Below are positions 1 to 5,583 of a DNA stretch of 6,924 nucleotides, one piece after another. The notes under the pieces were generated by a model. The model had not been told where the DNA came from. It ran no database searches and saw only the letters and a list, made by a program, of their open reading frames with translations. The stretch's first letter is position 1, and every line of letters begins with the position of its first letter. Origin of the DNA: an uncultured Chromatiaceae bacterium (lineage in GTDB: Bacteria > Pseudomonadota > Gammaproteobacteria > Enterobacterales > Alteromonadaceae); contig CAMLSF010000179.1 in the NCBI GenBank assembly GCA_946482615.1, forward strand, positions 1-6,924, written 5' to 3'. Position numbers and translations under genes: made by a program.

Positions 1-1560
1 ATCACCGATGACGCGACCATGCTGTTTTCTGCGAGGCGTCTGGATTTCGGTGCCTTTTTTGAAACTATCGAAGAGCTGGACATTGGCGACCCTGTATTAA
101 GAGACGTCATTCTAAAGTCGGTGATCCCCGTGAACCAAAACCACAGCCTTGAAATTCTGCTGATGGATACCTACGAAGACTATATTCGCGACGTGACTCA
201 TGTGTTTGCCTCGCCCAATTTCGAAGATGCTGCACTGCTGGATTTTAAACAAGACAGTGATTTGTATGGTTTGACGTTACGATCCTTGCTTGGCGAAGCA
301 GCAGTGTGGACCAATAAGCTGTATTACCGCAAAAGTGACAAGTTAAGCAAAGAAGGCGAAGCTTTTCCTGATTTAGCGCCTCCGGGCTCACCTGCCTCTG
401 ATTTTCCGGTGCGGGAAGATATTATTACCGTAGGAGAAAATGAAACTGAGCTAGGTTGGCGAAGCGATTTTGAGACAACGAATCAATGGGGTTTGTTTAG
501 TTCGGGTGTTCAGATCACACAAATTGATCTGGACTACAACACTGTGTTAGATGGCGATTGGATCCGCTTTGTCTACGACGGCGATGATTTCAGACCAGAT
601 CCACAACAGCGTTTTATTGTATTGACTCCAGAGAACATCAATTCTTCAATAAAGCAAAAAGAAACCAGCTATGCTGGCTACGTTAATCAGGTATTTGAAC
701 GCGGTGATTGGGATTTTGGCACTGGTGTGCGGATTGAACGGGACGGTTTTGCCGACGAAAGCTTAGTGTCGCCCAGGTTCAGCCTTAATTGGCAGCCGGC
801 TGGTAAGGTCCGATATTTTGCAACCGCAGGACTTTTTCATCAGTCGCCCAGGTTTTTACAGCTGGCCGCTAACGCGTCAAACGATCTGAAGAATGAAAAA
901 ATCAGCCATGGCAGTGTAGGTTTTAAATATTTTCTGACCGCCAATTGGTCGGTGTTAACTGAGGCCTATTATCAAAATCTTGATAAGCTGGTGGTAGACC
1001 TTGATAGAGCCAGCGGAACCTTTGCCAACAGGGGAGAGGGCAGGTCATATGGTGTTGATATAGTGCTTAAGGGGACTATCCACGAAGGTATTTATACCAC
1101 CGCAACTTACTCTTACAACGATATCGTCATCGACCAGAAAGACGGTCGCGGTGAGCTCGCTGCTGATTTTAGTCGCAAGCATGTCGCGACCCTGGGCCTG
1201 ACCTGGGAAATCAACGACCGCTGGAAAGTCGCCGGACGTTACAAATATCTTTCAGGCAGGCCAGACGACCACTTTATTATTCACTCAGACGTGCTGGGAC
1301 CCGGACAACCTTTACGTTATTCGAAAGAGATTACGCAAACTAATGTCGGTCGCCAAAGCGGTTACGGCTTGTTAAACCTTCGTGTTGACTACAGGCGTGC
1401 CTTTGGCCCCCTGGATGTCACCGCCTTTCTTGATGTGATTAATGTCACGGCAGCGTCGTCCAATGACGACACCGAGTTTGACTACCGCCGGGGTGTGGAA
1501 GTGATAGACGATAGTGAAGCCGAGCCATTAATTGGTCTTCGGTTTGATTATGCCTGGTAA
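1..1560 (+). CDS. TonB-dependent outer-membrane receptor, C-terminal part (5' truncated by window edge)
   Basis: The reading frame is open from base 1, and the ATG at 19 is very unlikely to be the true start. The protein lacks the signal peptide, TonB box and plug domain that these receptors carry, so roughly the first 150-250 residues should lie to the left of the window. What remains, about 519 residues, looks like a 22-strand beta-barrel: alternating aromatic and polar strands with long acidic loops. Visible family features are an early-barrel SARR stretch (28-39), an SPRFSLNWQP-like strand (from 769) followed by a YFATAGLFHQSPRF strand, an NEKISHGSVGFKY strand, a YGVDIVLKG strand, and a C-terminus ending in an aromatic residue (FDYAW), as expected for BAM-dependent insertion. 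Such receptors import siderophores, haem, cobalamin or oligosaccharides using TonB-ExbBD energy; the substrate cannot be told from the barrel alone. It is followed after 13 nt by a two-component pair, probably in the same operon. Family assignment is secure; ligand unknown. Confidence 0.88.
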   Translation: MTDDATMLFSARRLDFGAFFETIEELDIGDPVLRDVILKSVIPVNQNHSLEILLMDTYEDYIRDVTHVFASPNFEDAALLDFKQDSDLYGLTLRSLLGEAAVWTNKLYYRKSDKLSKEGEAFPDLAPPGSPASDFPVREDIITVGENETELGWRSDFETTNQWGLFSSGVQITQIDLDYNTVLDGDWIRFVYDGDDFRPDPQQRFIVLTPENINSSIKQKETSYAGYVNQVFERGDWDFGTGVRIERDGFADESLVSPRFSLNWQPAGKVRYFATAGLFHQSPRFLQLAANASNDLKNEKISHGSVGFKYFLTANWSVLTEAYYQNLDKLVVDLDRASGTFANRGEGRSYGVDIVLKGTIHEGIYTTATYSYNDIVIDQKDGRGELAADFSRKHVATLGLTWEINDRWKVAGRYKYLSGRPDDHFIIHSDVLGPGQPLRYSKEITQTNVGRQSGYGLLNLRVDYRRAFGPLDVTAFLDVINVTAASSNDDTEFDYRRGVEVIDDSEAEPLIGLRFDYAW

Positions 1561-1563
1561 CAG

Positions 1564-1568
1564 AGGAG
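1564..1568 (+). promoter_or_regulatory. Ribosome binding site that fixes the response-regulator start
   Basis: AGGAG lies 5 nt before the ATG at 1574, in the short gap after the receptor stop codon (TAA, 1558-1560). It favours ATG 1574 over the in-frame ATGs at 1532 and 1550, which lie inside the receptor gene. The extra residues those starts would add do not belong to the receiver fold. Confidence 0.8.
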
Positions 1569-1573
1569 AGCAG

Positions 1574-2278
1574 ATGGTTCGCATACTTGAGCAAGCGCCG
1601 ATCCGGGTCTTGATTGTCGAAGATAATCGCGACATTTGTGCGAACATTGCCGCTTATCTCGAACAGCATAACTACATTCTGGATTTTGCCTATGACGGGA
1701 TCAGTGCTATGCATCTGGCCTTAAGCAACAGATTTGACGTCATAGTGTTGGACCTGATGCTGCCGGGCATGGATGGCCTGAGTTTCTGCAAAAAGCTGCG
1801 CATTGATGCCAGCATAGATAAACCCGTACTGATGCTGACGGCTCGTGACACCCTGGAGGATAAACTGAAGGGCTTTGAGGCGGGAGCCGACGACTATTTG
1901 GTCAAACCATTTGCATTACAGGAGCTGCACGCGCGACTGCAGGCACTGTACAAGCGCAGTCACGGCAAAACCGATAATCTGCTTGTTGTAGGTGAGCTGA
2001 CATTCAATAAATCCACACTGCAGGTGTACAGAGCGGGGCGCAGGGTTGATATCAACCCTGCAGGTCTGAAGTTACTGCAACGCTTGATGGAAGAAGCGCC
2101 TGCTGTGGTGGATCGTGATGTGCTTGAAACCTTGTTGTGGGCTGATGAAGTGCCGGATGGAGATGCGCTTCGCTCCCATATGTACAAGCTGCGACAGGCG
2201 ATAGACAGACCCTTTGACCGGCCACTTATTCATACAGTGCACCGGATTGGCTACCGTATTGCAGAGGATGCAGAGTAA
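1574..2278 (+). CDS. OmpR/PhoB-family response regulator (receiver plus winged-helix DNA-binding domain)
   Basis: This is a cytoplasmic transcription factor of 234 residues, the normal size for the OmpR/PhoB family. The receiver domain (about 10-125) has every catalytic element: acidic pair E16/D17 in VLIVEDN, phospho-acceptor D60 in VIVLDLMLPGMDG, T89 in MLTA, and K111 in LVKPF. The C-terminal winged helix (about 135-231) has a recognition-helix segment around LRSHMYKLRQAID (199-211) and the wing sequence TVHRIGYRI (221-229), matching the usual TVRGVGYR-like ending. It should be phosphorylated by the histidine kinase encoded immediately downstream, then bind DNA as a dimer. Its place 13 nt after a TonB-dependent receptor gene suggests that it regulates the receptor operon, as PfeR does for pfeA in Pseudomonas; that is an analogy of arrangement, not shown orthology. 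No internal promoter was recognised, so it is probably cotranscribed with the receptor. Confidence 0.93.
   Translation: MVRILEQAPIRVLIVEDNRDICANIAAYLEQHNYILDFAYDGISAMHLALSNRFDVIVLDLMLPGMDGLSFCKKLRIDASIDKPVLMLTARDTLEDKLKGFEAGADDYLVKPFALQELHARLQALYKRSHGKTDNLLVVGELTFNKSTLQVYRAGRRVDINPAGLKLLQRLMEEAPAVVDRDVLETLLWADEVPDGDALRSHMYKLRQAIDRPFDRPLIHTVHRIGYRIAEDAE
2040..2061. repeat. 22-bp perfect palindrome inside the response-regulator gene
   Basis: The two 11-bp half-sites GCAGGGTTGAT and ATCAACCCTGC are exact reverse complements with no spacer. They fall in the segment encoding residues 156-163 (around RRVDINPAG) at the start of the effector domain. The flanking bases (2039 c, 2062 a) do not pair, so the symmetry ends there. 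It could be a protein-binding site or a chance product of the VDINP codons; no function can be assigned from the sequence. Confidence 0.55.
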
Positions 2279-3508
2279 ATGTACAAGCGCAGTTTACGTC
2301 AGCGTGTCGCTATTGCATTCGCGATTTGTGTGGCTGTACTTAGTATTGCCTGGGGGCTGGCTTTTTTTGCTGCGATCCGGTTGAGTGAAGATCGTGTGCT
2401 GATGCAGCAGCTGGAGGTTGCCGCTAAAAGTTATCCTTCATTGACCATGAACCTTAGCGGATACGATAAGGTAAGCAGCTTGCCGGAATCGCTGCAGGAC
2501 TGGGCTCAGACCAACCCTGCTGAAGGATTGTACGAATTCGAAGCCGAAGAATTACATGTCGCTGTGGTAGCGGCGGACCATGACAATCAAAAGGCTTTTG
2601 TGGTGTTCGACGTTGCCGGTATTGAGGCAGCATCGTCAGAGGATTGGTGGTTGCTGCTTGTGATCACTGGTGCAGTGGGAACCCTTGGCGCTTTAGGGTT
2701 TGCGCTGGGTATTATGGTAATGCGCAGAGCTGTAGCCCCGGTTGCACAGCTGGCCAAAGCTGTGGCGGAGATCGACCTTGAACACCTGTCGGTCGAAGAT
2801 TATAAACGTATCGGATCCAGCCGCTTTGGTGACGATGAAGTGGGGTTGCTTGCGGCGACCATTGAAAAGACTCTGGAGCGTATCAGTGCCTTTGTGGCCA
2901 GGGAGCGTTACTTTACCAGTTCAGCCAGTCATGAGTTACGCACTCCAATCACTGTGATTACAGGGGCATTAGAGCTGCTGGAACAAAGCCAGTTGTCAGA
3001 GGCTGATGTGAAGGCGCTGGATAGAGTCAGGCGTGCCACTCTGGATATGAGAACCACCATAGAGATGTTCTTGTGTCTGGCCCGCGAAACCGATGATGGT
3101 TTGTATAATGAGCAGTTTTTAGTGGCGCCTTTGGTCAGCAACGCTATAGATTTGCAGCGTCATTTGTTAAACCACAAAAAGGTTGATGTTGAAATCAACC
3201 CTCTGGTCAACCCCAGTGTCAGCGGGCATCCGCAGGCTTTTGCGATAGCAGTGAATAATCTGGTGCGAAATGCTTTTGAACACGCCCGCGCCGGGCAAGG
3301 GCCAATCTCTATTCTTATTAAAGAGCGTGAGCTTTTTATCACCAATCAATTGAATTATGCTGCGACACAGGACACACAAGCTGAAGCGTCTTCGTCTCAG
3401 GGGTATGGTCTGGGCCTTGGCATAGTGCAAAGGTTGTGTGAGCGCAATGGCTGGTCGTTTTCGTTGCTCGTTGATCAGAAGTCTGTAGTGGCCCGTCTGT
3501 CGTGGTGA
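2279..3508 (+). CDS. Membrane sensor histidine kinase, HAMP-HisKA-HATPase, atypical ATP-binding domain
   Basis: This 409-residue inner-membrane kinase is the presumed partner of the preceding regulator. TM1 spans about 10-33, a periplasmic sensor segment of about 90 residues spans 34-122, and TM2 spans about 123-148. A HAMP linker (about 150-205) and a HisKA domain follow, with H218 in SASHELRTP as phospho-acceptor; E219 and T222 fit the ExxT motif needed for phosphatase activity. The ATPase domain has an N-box NNLVRNAFEHA (326-336) and a glycine box GYGLGLGIVQRLCERNGW (375-392). The usual DxGxG (G1) box is absent: the expected strand reads LFITNQ (352-357), with N356 where the Asp would be, followed by a short Ser/Gln-rich lid. 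This resembles a shortened-lid subgroup I recall among proteobacterial kinases, so it may still be active. ATG directly follows the regulator TAA with no gap. An AGAGGA 10 nt upstream is a possible ribosome binding site, and translational coupling is likely. The periplasmic domain has no motif I recognise. Confidence 0.92.
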   Translation: MYKRSLRQRVAIAFAICVAVLSIAWGLAFFAAIRLSEDRVLMQQLEVAAKSYPSLTMNLSGYDKVSSLPESLQDWAQTNPAEGLYEFEAEELHVAVVAADHDNQKAFVVFDVAGIEAASSEDWWLLLVITGAVGTLGALGFALGIMVMRRAVAPVAQLAKAVAEIDLEHLSVEDYKRIGSSRFGDDEVGLLAATIEKTLERISAFVARERYFTSSASHELRTPITVITGALELLEQSQLSEADVKALDRVRRATLDMRTTIEMFLCLARETDDGLYNEQFLVAPLVSNAIDLQRHLLNHKKVDVEINPLVNPSVSGHPQAFAIAVNNLVRNAFEHARAGQGPISILIKERELFITNQLNYAATQDTQAEASSSQGYGLGLGIVQRLCERNGWSFSLLVDQKSVVARLSW

Positions 3509-3547
3509 TGACGGCAGAAATCGAAAACCATGAAAGTATGAACACAA

Positions 3548-3592
3548 AAATCCCCGGCAAACAGTTAAACCTGTGGTTCGGCCGGGGGATTT
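3548..3592. terminator. GC-rich hairpin between convergent genes, likely intrinsic terminator
   Basis: AAATCCCCGGC (3548-3558) pairs with GCCGGGGGATTT (3581-3592), leaving one bulged G, around a loop that can form a small ACAG/CTGT stem. It lies in the 102-nt gap between the plus-strand kinase stop and the minus-strand SDR stop. Read on the minus strand, the stem ends in TTTTTGTGTT, a good U-tract for the SDR transcript. Read on the plus strand only TTT follows, so termination of the kinase operon would be weaker. It probably serves both directions. Confidence 0.75.
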
Positions 3593-3610
3593 CGTCAATT
3601 CAGTTAATGC

Positions 3611-4321
3611 TTAATGGCCTGGCAGTGCATGCAAATAAACTTGCGGTGCAGTGGATAATGCCTGATGGATCATTTGAGTTGGCTCATCCGCCAGTACCTG
3701 ATCAGCACCAGCTTCTAAACCGTCAAAAGTACGGATCACCACTTGCTCCGCTGACACTTTAGGCACTTCTAAACCTTTGGTTAAATCAGTGTCGATAAAA
3801 CCTACGTGTAAACCCAAGACCTGGGTTTGTTGTGCGGCCAGTTCCTGCCGCACCGCATTGGTCATGGACCAGGCGGCTGATTTAGTCACAGAGTAAGTGG
3901 CTAATAATGGGCCTGTGATCCAGCTGGCAATAGACAACACATTGATAATGCCACCACCGCCGTTGTTCGCCAGCACAGGTGCAAAACCCTGAGTTAAACG
4001 CAGTGGGCCATACAGGTTAGTTTCCAGCTGACGACGCATCATGGTTTCAGCATCTTCGGTCAGCATAGCGCCAAGTTCGGCTACACCAGCGTTATTGATT
4101 AACAAGGTCAGATCCGAACATTGTTCAACCAGCTTTGCTATATCGTCTTTGTTTGTCACATCTAATTTGACCGGGACCACACCTTCCAGTGTGATGCTGT
4201 CCGGGTTACGCGCTGCTGCATATACTTTACGGGCACCACGGGCCAGCGCTTCTTTGGCAAAAGCTAAACCTAAACCACGGTTAGCACCTGTCACTAATAC
4301 CACTGCATTTTCAAGTTTCAT
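3611..4321 (-). CDS. Classical short-chain dehydrogenase/reductase (SDR), probably NADP(H)-dependent
   Basis: This 236-residue cytoplasmic oxidoreductase has a Rossmann fold and the usual length for classical SDRs. Residues 11-18 form the cofactor glycine motif TGANRGLG. D54 in LDVT contacts the adenine, and NNAG occupies 76-79. The catalytic tetrad is N102, S130, Y143 and K147 (YSVTK). R15 inside the glycine motif and R38 after the second strand (AAARNPD) favour NADP(H) over NAD(H), by family rule. The substrate is not predictable; such enzymes reduce carbonyls or oxidise alcohols of many kinds. ATG 4321 is supported by AAGG 8 nt upstream (4330-4333). The gene lies downstream of the TetR-family gene on the same strand but has its own operator (4338-4359) and is cut off from the TetR transcript by a terminator. 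It is therefore probably an inducible enzyme under that repressor, perhaps acting on the inducing compound or a related aldehyde or ketone. Confidence 0.92.
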   Translation of the reverse strand: MKLENAVVLVTGANRGLGLAFAKEALARGARKVYAAARNPDSITLEGVVPVKLDVTNKDDIAKLVEQCSDLTLLINNAGVAELGAMLTEDAETMMRRQLETNLYGPLRLTQGFAPVLANNGGGGIINVLSIASWITGPLLATYSVTKSAAWSMTNAVRQELAAQQTQVLGLHVGFIDTDLTKGLEVPKVSAEQVVIRTFDGLEAGADQVLADEPTQMIHQALSTAPQVYLHALPGH

Positions 4322-4337
4322 ATCATTTACCTTTATA

Positions 4338-4359
4338 AAATATGATGATTATCATATTT
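4338..4359. promoter_or_regulatory. Probable TetR-family operator upstream of the SDR gene
   Basis: This is a perfect inverted repeat with 9-bp arms AAATATGAT and ATCATATTT and a 4-nt spacer. It ends 16 nt before the SDR start codon. The same 8-bp arms and spacing recur upstream of the TetR gene at 5003-5022, which is the main argument that it is that repressor's operator. On the minus strand the promoter-distal arm holds TATGAT (4351-4356), a possible -10 box, as in the TetR promoter. The matching -35 region would fall in the terminator hairpin and scores poorly (TCGCCC at 17 nt), so the SDR promoter is uncertain. Confidence 0.78.
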
Positions 4360-4365
4360 ATGGTT

Positions 4366-4384
4366 AAAAAAACGGGCGAACCCG
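4366..4384 (-). terminator. Intrinsic terminator directly after the TetR-family gene
   Basis: On the minus strand the hairpin CGGG-TTCG-CCCG is followed at once by seven Ts. The TTCG loop is an especially stable tetraloop. The hairpin begins one base after the TAG stop codon, so it should separate the regulator transcript from the SDR gene. The 4-bp stem is short, so read-through is possible. Confidence 0.75.
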
Positions 4385-4385
4385 A

Positions 4386-4982
4386 CTAGTGCTGTTGTTG
4401 ACTCTCTGAATAACGTCGAACTAAATCTTCACGACAGGCTGTTAAATACTGCATGGCCTGAGCTGTGTCCTTTAAACCCCGTGCCAGTTGTATTGCACCA
4501 ACTAAGCTGCTGATCAGCAAAAACGCACTTTCGCGACTTAAGTTTTGGTGACTCAGCCACTGCACTTTGTCGACATAAGCTTCAATAGTTTTGGCTGCGA
4601 CAGCTTTAGTGTCCTGGTCCAGCCGGAAAAAATCTGAGCCTAATGCTGCTACCGGGCAACCTGCACCTTCGGTGCAATTATTCAGATGCTGCTCTGACAG
4701 ATAAATCTCAATAAAAGCAATAAGGGGCTGCACACCCTCGCCGATACGCGCTGCCAGGCTTTGTTCAAGCAAAGTGGCAGATTCTGCACCGGCATAACTC
4801 AAAGCCTCAGCCAGCAATGCGTCTCTGTTGGCAAAGTGGGCGTAAAAACCACCGTGGGTTAAACCCGCTTGTTTCATCACGTCAGCCACAGCCAGAGCAT
4901 CAAAACCATCTCTGCGGATAATCTTTGCCGCTGTCTGCAGAATGCGTTGATGGGTCATCTCTTTTTTAGTGAAAGCTGTCAT
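4386..4982 (-). CDS. TetR/AcrR-family transcriptional repressor
   Basis: This protein of 198 residues has the usual length for the family. The N-terminal three-helix DNA-binding domain (about 8-55) includes ILQTAAKIIRRDGFDAL, then the helix-turn-helix VADVMKQAGLTHGGFYAHF (32-50) with the hallmark GGFYxHF recognition helix, followed by FANRDALLAEAL. The C-terminal ligand and dimerisation domain contains C103 and C109 in NNCTEGAGCPVAALG (101-115). This resembles the GCPVAALGSE-like stretch of YxaF/NemR-type regulators as I recall them; a third Cys is C183. ATG 4982 was chosen over the adjacent in-frame GTG at 4985; the only upstream Shine-Dalgarno-like sequence is a weak CAGG. An inverted repeat covers the -10 box of its promoter, which indicates autorepression, and a near-copy stands before the SDR gene. 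It is therefore probably the local repressor of both genes; the inducer is unknown. It is not recognisable as a named regulator. Confidence 0.92.
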   Translation of the reverse strand: MTAFTKKEMTHQRILQTAAKIIRRDGFDALAVADVMKQAGLTHGGFYAHFANRDALLAEALSYAGAESATLLEQSLAARIGEGVQPLIAFIEIYLSEQHLNNCTEGAGCPVAALGSDFFRLDQDTKAVAAKTIEAYVDKVQWLSHQNLSRESAFLLISSLVGAIQLARGLKDTAQAMQYLTACREDLVRRYSESQQQH

Positions 4983-5002
4983 CACAATGGCCTGTGGCTG
5001 AT

Positions 5003-5022
5003 AATATGATGGTTATCATATT
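5003..5022. promoter_or_regulatory. Probable autoregulatory TetR-family operator
   Basis: This perfect inverted repeat has 8-bp arms AATATGAT and ATCATATT and a 4-nt spacer GGTT. It lies 20 nt upstream of the repressor ATG. It differs from the SDR-side copy within the core by one spacer base (GGTT versus GATT) while both arms are kept. It overlaps the -10 box of the promoter at 5015-5043, so occupancy would block RNA polymerase. Confidence 0.8.
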
Positions 5023-5043
5023 TTTATTTGTATCTGCTGGCAA
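5015..5043 (-). promoter_or_regulatory. Sigma70-type promoter of the TetR-family gene
   Basis: On the minus strand, TTGCCA (5038-5043) and TATGAT (5015-5020) are separated by exactly 17 nt. Each matches its consensus hexamer at five of six positions. Transcription would start near 5008, giving a leader of about 26 nt before ATG 4982. The rest of the 5023-5130 gap is AT-rich, with no clear hairpin terminator for the upstream nucleotidyltransferase gene. Confidence 0.72.
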
Positions 5044-5130
5044 GTAGTTTTTTTGAGCAAAAGCATGTGTCTGACGCAGTGCAGCTGTAAGTGATTGAGT
5101 TGTCTGGTTTTAAAGTTAAAAAATAATGAC

Positions 5131-5583
5131 TCAGCGATTTAAGTCCAGATAGTGTTGCAGCTGTGCCACCCGCTTTGGCCGTTCAAACAACTGATACAAC
5201 TCCAGCCAGTCGGACAACTGCATCAGCGGTAAATCCTGCAACCAGCTGGTTTTTTCAGGCTGAAACTCAAAGGCTTGCAAACCCTCGTCTTTGAGCACTT
5301 GTATGCCCGCCATCAGTTCGATCACAAGGCCGTTTTTGTCAAAACGGGCAAAGCCCTGGCTGCGATAAATGGGATGAAGAGAGACAGGCAGAAGCTGAGC
5401 ATACCGACCCAGCAGGGTTTTAAACTGCTCAAAGCGTTCCAGTGTACAAACGAGATCCAAATCCCGGGCCTGGGCTTCTATGCCATAACTTTGTAGTAAA
5501 AAGCTGCCGCCTATGGCCCAGTCTGAGGGGCCAAGCAGTTGCACTAACTCTGCGGCGACTTGCCTGATCTCAGTGGTTTGCAT
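5131..5583 (-). CDS. Small nucleotidyltransferase-fold protein (MNT-like), function unknown
   Basis: This 150-residue protein is not recognised by name. It has the signature of the minimal nucleotidyltransferase fold: WAIGGSFLL (22-30) supplies the GGS nucleotide-binding turn, RDLDLV (40-45) the two metal-binding acids D41 and D43, and VIELM (87-91) a plausible third acid, E89. The C-terminal helix with LSDWLELYQLFERPKRVAQL matches the RPK(D) segment common in this superfamily. Members transfer a nucleoside monophosphate to proteins, RNA or small molecules; the target here cannot be inferred. The chosen ATG 5583 has AGG 7 nt upstream. A GTG at 5610 would add nine residues that precede the fold. 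The gene overlaps the xseA 3' end by 14 nt in another frame, so it is probably cotranscribed and translationally coupled. No HEPN-type partner, expected for an MNT/HEPN toxin-antitoxin pair, is seen next to it. Confidence 0.78.
   Translation of the reverse strand: MQTTEIRQVAAELVQLLGPSDWAIGGSFLLQSYGIEAQARDLDLVCTLERFEQFKTLLGRYAQLLPVSLHPIYRSQGFARFDKNGLVIELMAGIQVLKDEGLQAFEFQPEKTSWLQDLPLMQLSDWLELYQLFERPKRVAQLQHYLDLNR

Noticed and set aside
1532..1573. Upstream extension of the response regulator to ATG 1532
   Set aside because: The added 14 residues overlap the receptor 3' end, lack a ribosome binding site, and are not part of the receiver fold; the AGGAG before ATG 1574 decides the start.
1445..1714. 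Minus-strand open frame of 89 codons across the receptor/regulator junction
   Set aside because: It is antisense to two well-supported genes, has no ribosome binding site of note and no recognisable domain.
3167..3598. Minus-strand open frame of 143 codons antisense to the kinase gene
   Set aside because: It runs opposite conserved kinase motifs and through the terminator hairpin, and its translation is low-complexity in character with no family features.
4338..4359. Fur box: on the minus strand the site contains TGATAATCAT, close to the Fur consensus core
   Set aside because: About 14 of 19 positions match, but the true symmetry centre is not that of a Fur box. The second copy at 5003-5022 keeps both outer arms while changing the base that would form the GATAATC core. 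The pair of sites flanks a TetR gene and its neighbour, so a TetR operator fits better. Fur binding is not excluded for this copy.
5023..5130. Possible small RNA or terminator downstream of the nucleotidyltransferase gene
   Set aside because: The stretch is AT-rich with short poly-T runs but no stable GC stem; only the TetR promoter elements at its edge can be supported.
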